Positions 5,468-12,316 of a DNA stretch of 12,316 nt are shown here, piece after piece. Numbering within the stretch: position 1 is the first letter of the stretch; each line of letters opens with the position of its first letter. The notes below the pieces were generated by a model. The model was not told where the DNA came from and searched no databases. It saw only the letters and a list, made by a program, of their open reading frames with translations. The stretch is from Promethearchaeota archaeon (GTDB lineage: Archaea > Asgardarchaeota > Lokiarchaeia > Sigyniarchaeales > Promethearchaeaceae). The stretch spans positions 1-12,316 of the forward strand of contig WJKO01000097.1 of the NCBI GenBank assembly GCA_014729055.1, read 5' to 3'. The position numbers and the translations under genes were made by a program.

Positions 5468-7939
5468 ATGGAAGAGATTGAATTTGATTTCAAAGATTTT
5501 CTCCAATTGAATGATAATATTACATTTTTAGCAGGGGCAGGGATCTCAGTCAATCCCCCGTCTTCTTTAGCTTCAGCACATATGATGATGGATGCAATAA
5601 TCAGATTTTGTTGTCCCGAAAATGTATATTACGATTTAATAGAGAAAAAAGCAATCAGCGGGTTGAAATACGAATATCTTATAGGATTATTCCGAGATGC
5701 AATGGACAAAAATTTAAAGATTCTAGATTATTTTACGCAAACTAATAAACCTAACGGCATTCATAAGTTCTTAGCAGAAAAAGTCTGCCAAGGAAACGTT
5801 GTAATGACAACAAACTTCGATTGTTTGATAGAATATGCGCTTAGGAAATATGATGACAAAGCTCGTGTGGTTATTACTGAAGAAGATTTCATAAGCCATT
5901 CTAATCCTGTAGAAATGGCGAGAAAAGGAATAAATATTGTCTATAAACTTCATGGTTCTCAGAGAAATGTATTCTCGGGTCAAGAAACAAGAGAATCGGT
6001 TATTACAACGTTAGACACAATTGCCAAGAACAAGGAGGGTGATATTTTCGCTCTTCCTCAATATGAACGTCAGATGTTTAAAAAGGCATGTGAAGAACGT
6101 ATTTTAGTTGTTATAGGGTATTCTGGTGGCGACGTTTTTGATATAATACCAACATTGATGCATATACCCAATATCGAACAAATAATATGGATTGAACATA
6201 CGTCTTCGCAGACCATTTCGAATAAGGAGCCCAATTCTGAGATTCAACAAACGCAATATGACTCAAATAAGATAAAAATATTTTCTTATAAAAAAACAGA
6301 GAACGAACCAGAGAACGAACTACAAGCTGATCATATTAAACATAAAGATGAACTTGTGGATGATGTTTTTGATAAGCACATATCGGTTCTTGATAATCTA
6401 CTCTATAATTTTTCTGACGAATTAAATAAAAAAGTGATTAAGATACAAGGAGATACGGAGAAGATTATATCCGAGGGAACTGCTAATAAAATCGAGAACG
6501 CAGTGGGTGGAACCATGAGGTCCCCTTATGATTGGATTAAAAAGCATTTTAAACAGATTGATGAAGGATATAAAGAGTATATGGCAGCAACAATATATTT
6601 CAATTATGGAAGACTAAAAAAAGCCCTCGTCCATTTTAAAAATGCATATAAATTGCATCATCAGAATAATAAAAGATATATGATGAGTTACGATCTGGGA
6701 CAAATAGGACTAATATATTATCAAACAGGAGAAATTGACAAAGCAATAGAAAAATTTAATGAATCCTTGAAAATTAGTCAAAATCTTCAAGCTACGAAAA
6801 GAGTAGGAGAGATCCTTGGAAAGATCGGGAATGTCTATAAACACATAGGAAATGCTCAAAAAGCACTTGAAATCCTTGATAAATCTTATGAGATCCATGA
6901 AACGCTTGATAATAAACTTGGGATGGCAAATTCACTAGGAAATATTTCATTACTGTATTTAGATACTGGAAAACCACAAAAAGCATTGGAGTATCAAAAA
7001 AAGGCATATAATATTGATAAGCAGCTCAATAATATGAAGGGAATGGCAGAAGATTTAGGTAACTTGGGCGTAATATTCATGAGAATGGGGAAAATTAAAG
7101 AAGCGCTTGAACATCTTGGGAAATCACGCCAGATTCATAAAGAACTTGTCAATCTAAAGGACCTTGCAACAGTATTGGGTAGTATTGGTCTGATTTTCAT
7201 GAAAACGGGAAAATTAAACGAAGCACTCAAAAAATTTAACGAAGCTTATAATTTACACGTAAGATTTAAAAATTATGAAGGAATGTCAACCCAGCTTTCA
7301 AACATGGCTCATGTGTATGCTGATACTGGAAAATATGAGAACGCTCTCAAATATCATAAAAAAGCTCTCGAAATTGATAAAAAAACTAAAAATTCATTAG
7401 GAATAGCGGACGATCTCGGAAATATTGGTTATATATATGTGTTCTTAAGAGAATTCAAAGAGTCACTTAAATATTATCAAGAGTCGCTGAAAATGCACAA
7501 ACAACTTGAAAATTCCAGAGGAGTGGCCAACCAATTGACAGGTATAGGAAATGTTTATATGCGATTGAAAGATTCGCAAAATGCACTTAAGAATTATGAG
7601 ACTGCGTATAAGATTAATGAGAAACTACAGAATTTAGAAGGTATGGCAGAGGATCTCGGAAATATAGGCAGTGCTTATCTTTTTATGGGTGATGACGAAG
7701 AAGCACTTAAATACTACAACAAGACCTTGCAGATAGAGCAAAAACTTAATAATATGCAAGGCATGGCATCTACTCTCGGAAACATTGGAGCAGTTTATAG
7801 GGAAAGAAAAGATTACGATAATGCTCTGAAATATTTTAATGCATGTTTTGGTTTATCGATGAAAATAGGATTTCAACGATGCACATTATTTGCCCTCCAA
7901 AATATAAAACAAATTAAGGATAAACAAGAAACAGATTAA
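5468..7939 (+). CDS. SIR2-domain NADase-like protein with eleven TPR units; candidate immune effector
   Basis: An 823-residue protein. Residues ~15-245 form a SIR2-type Rossmann domain with GAGIS (23-27), TTNFDCLIE (114-122, Asn116), KLHGS (160-164, candidate catalytic His162) and VVIGYSGGD (214-222). The zinc ribbon of deacetylase sirtuins is absent. These are the residues that SIR2 NADases of prokaryotic immunity (for example ThsA of Thoeris) use to bind and cleave NAD. A polar linker (~250-365) leads to eleven uninterrupted 40-residue TPR units (370-809) and a short basic tail. No STAND/NB-ARC ATPase motif is visible. The inferred mechanism is a TPR sensor or oligomerisation surface controlling an NAD-consuming head; deacylase, ADP-ribosyl-binding or signalling roles remain possible. 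It follows two tRNA genes, a common site for accessory genes, and no partner gene is adjacent on its strand. Confidence 0.85.
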   Translation: MEEIEFDFKDFLQLNDNITFLAGAGISVNPPSSLASAHMMMDAIIRFCCPENVYYDLIEKKAISGLKYEYLIGLFRDAMDKNLKILDYFTQTNKPNGIHKFLAEKVCQGNVVMTTNFDCLIEYALRKYDDKARVVITEEDFISHSNPVEMARKGINIVYKLHGSQRNVFSGQETRESVITTLDTIAKNKEGDIFALPQYERQMFKKACEERILVVIGYSGGDVFDIIPTLMHIPNIEQIIWIEHTSSQTISNKEPNSEIQQTQYDSNKIKIFSYKKTENEPENELQADHIKHKDELVDDVFDKHISVLDNLLYNFSDELNKKVIKIQGDTEKIISEGTANKIENAVGGTMRSPYDWIKKHFKQIDEGYKEYMAATIYFNYGRLKKALVHFKNAYKLHHQNNKRYMMSYDLGQIGLIYYQTGEIDKAIEKFNESLKISQNLQATKRVGEILGKIGNVYKHIGNAQKALEILDKSYEIHETLDNKLGMANSLGNISLLYLDTGKPQKALEYQKKAYNIDKQLNNMKGMAEDLGNLGVIFMRMGKIKEALEHLGKSRQIHKELVNLKDLATVLGSIGLIFMKTGKLNEALKKFNEAYNLHVRFKNYEGMSTQLSNMAHVYADTGKYENALKYHKKALEIDKKTKNSLGIADDLGNIGYIYVFLREFKESLKYYQESLKMHKQLENSRGVANQLTGIGNVYMRLKDSQNALKNYETAYKINEKLQNLEGMAEDLGNIGSAYLFMGDDEEALKYYNKTLQIEQKLNNMQGMASTLGNIGAVYRERKDYDNALKYFNACFGLSMKIGFQRCTLFALQNIKQIKDKQETD
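6575..7894 (+). repeat. Eleven tandem 120-bp TPR-coding units
   Basis: Each unit encodes exactly 40 residues without indels. The pattern is LGNIGxxYxxxGxxxxAL at the start, then a KAxxI helix, then xLxNxxGMAxx. Forty-residue units are the LGN/Pins- and kinesin-light-chain-like variety of TPR rather than the 34-residue type, and form a peptide-binding superhelix. Units 3, 4, 7, 9 and 10 keep the consensus best. Unit 1 and unit 11 are divergent caps. Confidence 0.9.
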
Positions 7940-7965
7940 AGATAAAAAAGAAACAAATCAAATTC

Positions 7966-8022
7966 GAAGATTATTTAGACGAGATTGGTAAAACCAATTT
8001 TGATGGTCTTAGATTGGTGGTA
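7966..8022 (+). pseudogene. Fossil fragment of an mtdB-like gene, antisense to the radical SAM 3' end
   Basis: Read on the plus strand, this stretch encodes EDYLDEIGKTNFDGLRLVV. It aligns without gaps to EAYLNKIGKTSFEGLKVVV of the intact dehydrogenase (3480-3536); 47 of 57 bases are identical, and most differences are silent or conservative in that frame. It breaks off just before the glycine-rich NAD(P) loop, so only a sliver of the gene survives. The minus-strand radical SAM gene reads through it and takes its stop codon from it. Confidence 0.75.
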
Positions 8023-9509
8023 ACTGTCTTTTCTACTTCCATTTCTGGTTCTTGTAAAAGATGACGTTCTATGCCCATTGACCGAAACATTCCCCAACCA
8101 CCAAATACAAATTGTTTTGTCCATGGAAATGCCGTCTTTAGCATCCACATAAACTTGTCTTTCAAAATTCGATTTAACATCTTTTTCGGGTATTGCAAAT
8201 TAATGTAAAATTTTGCATAAGCTTCAGCGACTAATTTATACATCATATTTCTACTTAATTCGTCCGTTCTCATCATAGGTGTAAATAAATTGTAATATTT
8301 ATATTCAAGAGTTGATATTTTTCCCGCTTTCATTTGTTGTTTGAAAAAATCCGTGCCAGGAAAAGCTGTTATAGGCGTAAATTGTACGAAATCTGGATCG
8401 AGATCAATTGCAAATTCTATATTTTGTCTAACCATTTCCGCTGTTTCACCAGGATATCCTATAATCATTCCAGCAAAAATACTCATTTTATTATCTCTGC
8501 ACATTTTACATGCCGTTCGTATCATGTTTTCATTTGTATGCTTATTCATGGCATCAAGACTCTGTTGATGAATTGATTCAATCCCTAAAAATATTTGTCT
8601 AAACCCCGCTTCAGCCATCTCAGCAGCCAGGGTTGGGTTATTATACAGAGTATCTACGCGAGATTGGCAGCTAAAATAAAAGTGCTTATTCATTTTCGAC
8701 TTGACTAAGAGATTGAGAATTCTTCTTGTCCTTTTTATATTAATACTGAAATTGTCATCATTAAAGAATATAAAATCCCATTTTTGCCCCTTCAAATTAT
8801 AAATGGAATAGATTTCTTCCATGACGCGTTTGACACTTTTAGTTCGATAACGTAATTTATTTGACTGCCCTTCTGCATTTTCCCACATCTTAATAATACA
8901 ACAGAAGGTACAATTATGAGGACAACCGCGACTTGTTTCCATCAAAATTACTCTAGTTCCCATATATTGATATGGTTTTCCCCGTAATAAATCTCGACGT
9001 GGTATTGGAAAGTTATCGAGATTTGATTCTAAGGGGCGGTTGTCATTATGATGAACTACACCATCGTCGTCATGATAAGACAAACCTAAAATGCTATCAA
9101 TGTTAGCATTCTCAGTGCTTGGATCAATACAATTTATTATTTCACGAAATGTATGTTCCCCTTCGCCCCTAACACAATAATCAATTGAGGGATGCGCAGC
9201 TACACCAGCTGGATCTAGTGTGGGTTGATATCCGCCGATAACTGTAATTGCCCCTTCTTCTTTAGCCATATCAGCAACCTCAAGTGCGTGGGTGATTTGA
9301 GGTGTCATCGATGTTATGGCAACAACTTCATGCTCTCTTAATAGTTTTCTAAACTTCTTTTCCTTGTATTTGTCAACTTTGAAGTCAAATAAAGTTGCTT
9401 CATGTTCTGGCACCATTGCTGCTATGCTCAAAAGAGATAATGGAGGTCCTTTCATAACTGAGTCCAATCCTGCCTCAATCTTCCCTGGGTTTACATACAA
9501 TATTTTCAT
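7971..9509 (-). CDS. B12-binding-domain radical SAM enzyme (class B / BchE-like family)
   Basis: A 512-residue protein. Residues ~1-150 form the cobalamin-binding-like domain (MKILYVNPG start, PPLSLLSIAAM, VIGGYQPTLDP, DYCVRGEGEHTF). Residues ~180-400 form a radical SAM barrel with the 4Fe-4S motif C196-x3-C200-x2-C203 in SRGCPHNCTFCC, then FFNDDNFS, GFRQIFLGIES and GMIIGYPGET. A C-terminal helical domain follows. Family members methylate or rearrange unactivated carbons (BchE, HpnP) or cyclise archaeal lipids (GrsA/GrsB-like); the substrate here is unknown. I chose ATG 9509, which starts exactly at the family N terminus; a GTG at 9545 would add 12 residues. The final ~16 residues are encoded antisense to an mtdB fossil and are probably a recent addition. 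It is divergent from the SnoaL-SDR-flavoprotein operon, with which it may act. Confidence 0.87.
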   Translation of the reverse strand: MKILYVNPGKIEAGLDSVMKGPPLSLLSIAAMVPEHEATLFDFKVDKYKEKKFRKLLREHEVVAITSMTPQITHALEVADMAKEEGAITVIGGYQPTLDPAGVAAHPSIDYCVRGEGEHTFREIINCIDPSTENANIDSILGLSYHDDDGVVHHNDNRPLESNLDNFPIPRRDLLRGKPYQYMGTRVILMETSRGCPHNCTFCCIIKMWENAEGQSNKLRYRTKSVKRVMEEIYSIYNLKGQKWDFIFFNDDNFSINIKRTRRILNLLVKSKMNKHFYFSCQSRVDTLYNNPTLAAEMAEAGFRQIFLGIESIHQQSLDAMNKHTNENMIRTACKMCRDNKMSIFAGMIIGYPGETAEMVRQNIEFAIDLDPDFVQFTPITAFPGTDFFKQQMKAGKISTLEYKYYNLFTPMMRTDELSRNMMYKLVAEAYAKFYINLQYPKKMLNRILKDKFMWMLKTAFPWTKQFVFGGWGMFRSMGIERHLLQEPEMEVEKTVTTNLRPSKLVLPISSK

Positions 9510-9558
9510 AATTTTTTTCAATCCATAAATTTTCTTAAAATGCACTTTTACTAATATA

Positions 9559-9618
9559 TTGATTTAACAAAGTAGATTTAACAATATGTTGATTTAACAA
9601 AGTAGATTTAACAATATA
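9559..9618. repeat. Two 30-bp tandem repeats holding four GATTTAACAA sites; operator/UAS candidate
   Basis: Two adjacent 30-bp units (9559-9588 and 9589-9618) differ only in the last base. Within them GATTTAACAA occurs four times, at 9561-9570, 9575-9584, 9591-9600 and 9605-9614, separated by 4, 6 and 4 bp (periods 14, 16, 14). They sit between the divergent radical SAM and SnoaL genes. They directly abut a TATA-like TAATATATT (9552-9560) usable by the minus-strand gene and lie about 60 bp before the plus-strand TATA box. This geometry suggests cooperative binding of a regulator controlling both directions. Confidence 0.8.
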
Positions 9619-9675
9619 AATCTTTGCTATTAGTAAAACAAACCAAATTAAAAGAAACGGCAACAAGTCTTGGAA

Positions 9676-9690
9676 TTATAAAATATAATA
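9676..9690 (+). promoter_or_regulatory. TATA box of the SnoaL-SDR-flavoprotein operon
   Basis: TTATAAAATATAATA is centred about 29 bp before the ATG at 9712, the spacing expected for a leaderless archaeal transcript. Confidence 0.6.
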
Positions 9691-9711
9691 CACACAAAAA
9701 AATACTCTAGA

Positions 9712-10167
9712 ATGAATATAGGAATCATGAATTATCGGATAGAGAGTATTGAGCAATTTGTTGAGTTATGGACTAGCATTTACAGCACAGAAGGGAAACC
9801 CGATTGGTCTCATATTCTTCCCTATTATGATGAAAACATCCACTTCCGAGATTCCATACAAGAGATTGAAGGTATTGAAGAGTTTACTGCAATGACAGAG
9901 AGATTAGTTGAGCGTTCGAAGGATTTACAATTCAAAATCGTAAATATTCTGATGAAAGAAAATCTCATTTTGTTTGATTGGGAAATGACACTAAGCTTCA
10001 AAAAGTATCCCAATTCCACAATGTATGGAGCAAGTCGTATAAAACTAAATAATAATGGTAAGATCGTTGACCAAAGAGATTATTATGATCTTTGGGGAGA
10101 CATTTTCGATAATATGCCTAGATTTGGAAAGCGCTATAGAAAATTTATGAGAAAGAAATTTGGTTAG
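9712..10167 (+). CDS. SnoaL/NTF2-like small protein
   Basis: A 151-residue soluble protein. It begins with an EQFVELWTSIY helix and the HILPYYDENIHFRDS turn, where aspartate and histidine commonly line the cavity. The curved sheet follows (LQFKIVNILMKENLILFDWEM, TMYGASRIKLNNNGKIVDQRDYYDLW), ending in a basic helix. This is the NTF2/SnoaL cone fold; members act as isomerases, cyclases, hydratases or ligand carriers. The particular form ending in DYYDLWG is typical of proteins encoded next to SDR and flavin oxidoreductase genes, as here. It is the first gene of a tight operon: its stop lies 1 bp before the next ATG. An alternative start is ATG 9727. The substrate cannot be deduced. Confidence 0.75.
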   Translation: MNIGIMNYRIESIEQFVELWTSIYSTEGKPDWSHILPYYDENIHFRDSIQEIEGIEEFTAMTERLVERSKDLQFKIVNILMKENLILFDWEMTLSFKKYPNSTMYGASRIKLNNNGKIVDQRDYYDLWGDIFDNMPRFGKRYRKFMRKKFG

Positions 10168-10168
10168 G

Positions 10169-11122
10169 ATGTGCAGACAGATTATGAATAAATATTTGAA
10201 GCAATACAAATGGGAAAACATTAAAGCTATGATGAGAAACAACAAGGCTGATCCAAAGGAATGTCATGATAGTTTTAAGGACAGGTTGGTATTGATTACT
10301 GGTGCAACATCCGGTATCGGTTACGTTACAGCACGAGAATATGCCAAATACGGTTCGAATTTACTTGTTATTAATCGAAATGAAGAAAAATCCCAAAATT
10401 TATGCACAGAAATTCAAAATGAGTTCGGAGTGACGTGTAATTATGAGATCGCGGATTTTTCACATCTTAGTGATATTCATAAAGTTAAAGACAAAATAAG
10501 GGAATCGGACCTAGAAATTGATGTCTTTATACATAACGCGGGTGTTTACAATACAAAAAAAAAGTTTACTGATGATGATATTGAAGAGGTATTTCAAGTT
10601 GACTACCTTGGTGCGTTTATTCTAACTTATGGATTGAAAGAGAAATTGAAAGCCCAAGGAAAAGCCCGAATTATTTTCGTAAATAGTGAAGGACATCGTT
10701 TTGCTATCCTTGGAATACATCTGGATGATTTGAAATGGGATCACCATCGATATACAGGATTGAAAAGTTATGGATCGGCTAAAACAGCACAACTACTCTC
10801 TATGATTAAGTTTAAAGAATATTTCAAGCATAGTGGTGTTACAATTAATGCGATGCATCCCGGTGACGTAAAGACTAACATGGGAGAAAATAATGGTAGA
10901 TCTTATCGGTGGTTTAAACACAAATTTATAAATCGTAAAGCTCGATCCCCAGAAATATCCGCTAAAGCTTTATATTATTTAGGAGTATCCAACGATTTAG
11001 ATGGTGTAACCGGAAGGTTTTTCAATTTAACCACTGAAGAGGATCCTGCTCCACCAGCATTAGATGAAGAAATGGCACAAAAATTATGGGAAAAGAGTAT
11101 TGAATTAGGGGGATTAGAATGA
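10169..11122 (+). CDS. Short-chain dehydrogenase/reductase, retinol-dehydrogenase-like
   Basis: A 317-residue NAD(P)-dependent oxidoreductase of the classical SDR fold. Cofactor loop TGATSGIG is at 44-51, an Arg after the second strand (NRNEEK) favours NADP(H), NAG is at 123-125, and the catalytic triad is Ser173, Tyr201 and Lys205 (YGSAK). The ~28-residue Ser-Tyr gap and the tail GRFFNLTTEEDPAPPALDEE...LWE match the RDH11-14/WWOX-like subgroup, which acts on retinoid or other lipid alcohols and ketones. The true substrate here is unknown. ATG 10169 follows the SnoaL stop by 1 bp; ATG 10184 (MNKYLKQYKW) is an alternative, and TTG 10160 is possible. It overlaps the next gene by ATGA, so it is translationally coupled. 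Confidence 0.87.
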   Translation: MCRQIMNKYLKQYKWENIKAMMRNNKADPKECHDSFKDRLVLITGATSGIGYVTAREYAKYGSNLLVINRNEEKSQNLCTEIQNEFGVTCNYEIADFSHLSDIHKVKDKIRESDLEIDVFIHNAGVYNTKKKFTDDDIEEVFQVDYLGAFILTYGLKEKLKAQGKARIIFVNSEGHRFAILGIHLDDLKWDHHRYTGLKSYGSAKTAQLLSMIKFKEYFKHSGVTINAMHPGDVKTNMGENNGRSYRWFKHKFINRKARSPEISAKALYYLGVSNDLDGVTGRFFNLTTEEDPAPPALDEEMAQKLWEKSIELGGLE

Positions 11123-12316
11123 AACGAAAAAATAAAGAAGATACGAAAGTCATCATTGTCGGCGCTGGAATGTCTGGATTGACTTCATCGACCTATCTAG
11201 CAAGGGCTGGTTATGATGTTCTTTTGATAGAAAGGAACGAGCAGCCAGGAGGTTTATTGAATTCATTTAAACGAGAAGGTTTCTTGTTTGACTCTGGGGC
11301 ACGGGCAATCTTAAATTCCGGGATTATACGACCAATGCTAAATCAACTAGAAATCAATCTTGAATTGATACACAGTCCTGTTTCAGTTGGAATTAAAGAC
11401 AAAATTATTGATATTAAGTCAAAGGAAAGCCTTGATCATTATCAAAAGCTTTTAGAATATTTTTATCCTGAAAGTAAGGAAGATATTGCCCACATTATTT
11501 CCGTTATCCGAGAAGTTATGGATTATATGGAAGTCCTCTATGGATTAGATAATCCAAGCTTTAGAGATATAAAAAATGATCGTCACTATGTTTTTAAAGA
11601 GTTACTACCTTGGCTACCCAAGTTCTTAAAGACTATTAGAAAGATAAACAAGATGACAGAGCCTGTTGAAGACTTCTTAGAGAAGTTATCTTCTAATCGT
11701 TCATTAGTAGATATAATTGATCAGCATTTCTTTAAAAATACACCTATGTTCTTTGCTATGGGGTATTTTTATGTTTATCTTGATTATATTTATCCAAAGG
11801 GTGGAACTATGCAAATTCCCAAGGGATTATTCGAAAAGAGTCTTGAATTGGGAGGAAAGATTAGATTTGGGACAGAAATAACTGAAATTATTCCAGAATC
11901 CCATCAAGTAGTTGCCCATGACGGAAAATCATATTCCTACGACTCTCTGATATGGTGTGCGGATTTAAAGACATTATACCAGCGCTTGAATTTGTCGAAT
12001 CTAAAAAAAAAGGATATACGGAATATTCGGGATTTTACAGAGGTACTCAAAACTAAACGTGGAGGAGATTCAATTTATAGTCTATTTCTCGCCGTTGACT
12101 TGCCATTAGATTATTTTAAGAAGATTGCCAATCCTCATGTATTCTATACACCATCAAAGACCGGATTAGGTGACCTACATCGTTCCGATGTAGAAGATAT
12201 TATTGTTAATTTTGAAACGAAATCTAGACAAGATATTCTTCAATGGTTAGATAATTATTGTAAAAGGAATACTTATGAGATCTCAATTCCTGCTTTGCGG
12301 GATGCCTCTTTAGCAC
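11119..12316 (+). CDS. CrtI / retinol-saturase-like FAD-dependent oxidoreductase (partial, C terminus outside the window)
   Basis: The first 399 codons are present and the frame is still open at the right edge. A dinucleotide-binding fold starts at residue 11 with VIIVGAGMSGL (GxGxxG at 15-20), and Glu38 ends the second strand, as in FAD-binding enzymes. PGGLLNSF and FLFDSGARAI follow, then YPKGG at 225-229 with QIPKGLFEKSLELGGKI. The C-terminal ISIPALRDASLA motif is the hallmark of the phytoene-desaturase / all-trans-retinol-saturase group. Members dehydrogenate, isomerise or saturate polyene and isoprenoid chains. The start overlaps the SDR stop (ATGA), and AGGGGGA 5 nt upstream is a plausible ribosome site. 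Together with the SDR and SnoaL protein it suggests a pathway on an isoprenoid or other lipid. Confidence 0.85.
   Translation, partial: MKRKNKEDTKVIIVGAGMSGLTSSTYLARAGYDVLLIERNEQPGGLLNSFKREGFLFDSGARAILNSGIIRPMLNQLEINLELIHSPVSVGIKDKIIDIKSKESLDHYQKLLEYFYPESKEDIAHIISVIREVMDYMEVLYGLDNPSFRDIKNDRHYVFKELLPWLPKFLKTIRKINKMTEPVEDFLEKLSSNRSLVDIIDQHFFKNTPMFFAMGYFYVYLDYIYPKGGTMQIPKGLFEKSLELGGKIRFGTEITEIIPESHQVVAHDGKSYSYDSLIWCADLKTLYQRLNLSNLKKKDIRNIRDFTEVLKTKRGGDSIYSLFLAVDLPLDYFKKIANPHVFYTPSKTGLGDLHRSDVEDIIVNFETKSRQDILQWLDNYCKRNTYEISIPALRDASLA

Noticed and set aside
7984..7998. ATTGGT-AAA-ACCAAT hairpin as a terminator of the SIR2-TPR gene
   Set aside because: It lies inside the radical SAM coding sequence and the mtdB fossil, and no T run follows it.
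8334..8576. Plus-strand open frames opposite the radical SAM gene
   Set aside because: They are antisense shadows of a strongly conserved minus-strand gene and show no domain of their own.
1..12316. CRISPR array or other short interspersed repeats
   Set aside because: The only short tandem array seen is the two-unit, four-site block at 9559-9618, which has no spacer structure of CRISPR size.

Overview
The window looks like a chromosomal piece of an AT-rich archaeon, most probably an Asgard (Lokiarchaeia-like) lineage. Supporting evidence: a tRNA-Tyr with the C1-G72 pair typical of archaea and eukaryotes; an enzyme of tetrahydromethanopterin (H4MPT) carbon metabolism; TATA-like boxes about 25-30 bp before several start codons, which suggests leaderless mRNAs; oligo-T terminators; and a small profilin/Roadblock-like protein of the kind abundant in Asgard genomes. 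The lineage is an inference, because no marker gene is present.

Layout. Bases 1-301 hold a decayed IS607-type serine recombinase on the minus strand, running off the left edge. Next on the plus strand are a small SCP2-type lipid-binding protein (591-992), a 617-residue acetolactate-synthase-like thiamine diphosphate (ThDP) enzyme (1089-2942), and an NAD(P)-dependent methylene-H4MPT dehydrogenase of the MtdA/MtdB family (3144-4079). The last two share a nearly identical promoter-proximal motif. A profilin/Roadblock-like gene lies convergently (4162-4539, minus). A gene-poor stretch then leads to tRNA-Tyr(GTA) and tRNA-Phe(GAA), each followed by an encoded CCA.

Immediately behind the tRNAs is an 823-residue protein (5468-7939) with an N-terminal SIR2-type NAD-binding/NADase domain and eleven tandem 40-residue TPR units. 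This is the architecture of a single-protein NAD-depleting immune sensor and is the best candidate here for an undescribed defence system.

The right third holds a B12-binding-type radical SAM enzyme on the minus strand (7971-9509). It is divergent from a tightly coupled plus-strand operon: a SnoaL/NTF2-like protein (9712-10167), a retinol-dehydrogenase-like SDR (10169-11122, 1 bp gap) and a CrtI/retinol-saturase-like flavoprotein (from 11119, ATGA overlap, running off the right edge). The divergent intergenic region carries four copies of GATTTAACAA spaced 4, 6 and 4 bp, a strong operator or activator-site candidate. The set plausibly modifies a lipid or isoprenoid.

The last ~17 codons of the radical SAM gene are antisense to a 57-bp fossil of an mtdB-like gene (47 of 57 bases identical to the intact copy at 3480-3536). 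This marks an old duplication or rearrangement breakpoint directly beside the 3' end of the SIR2-TPR gene.
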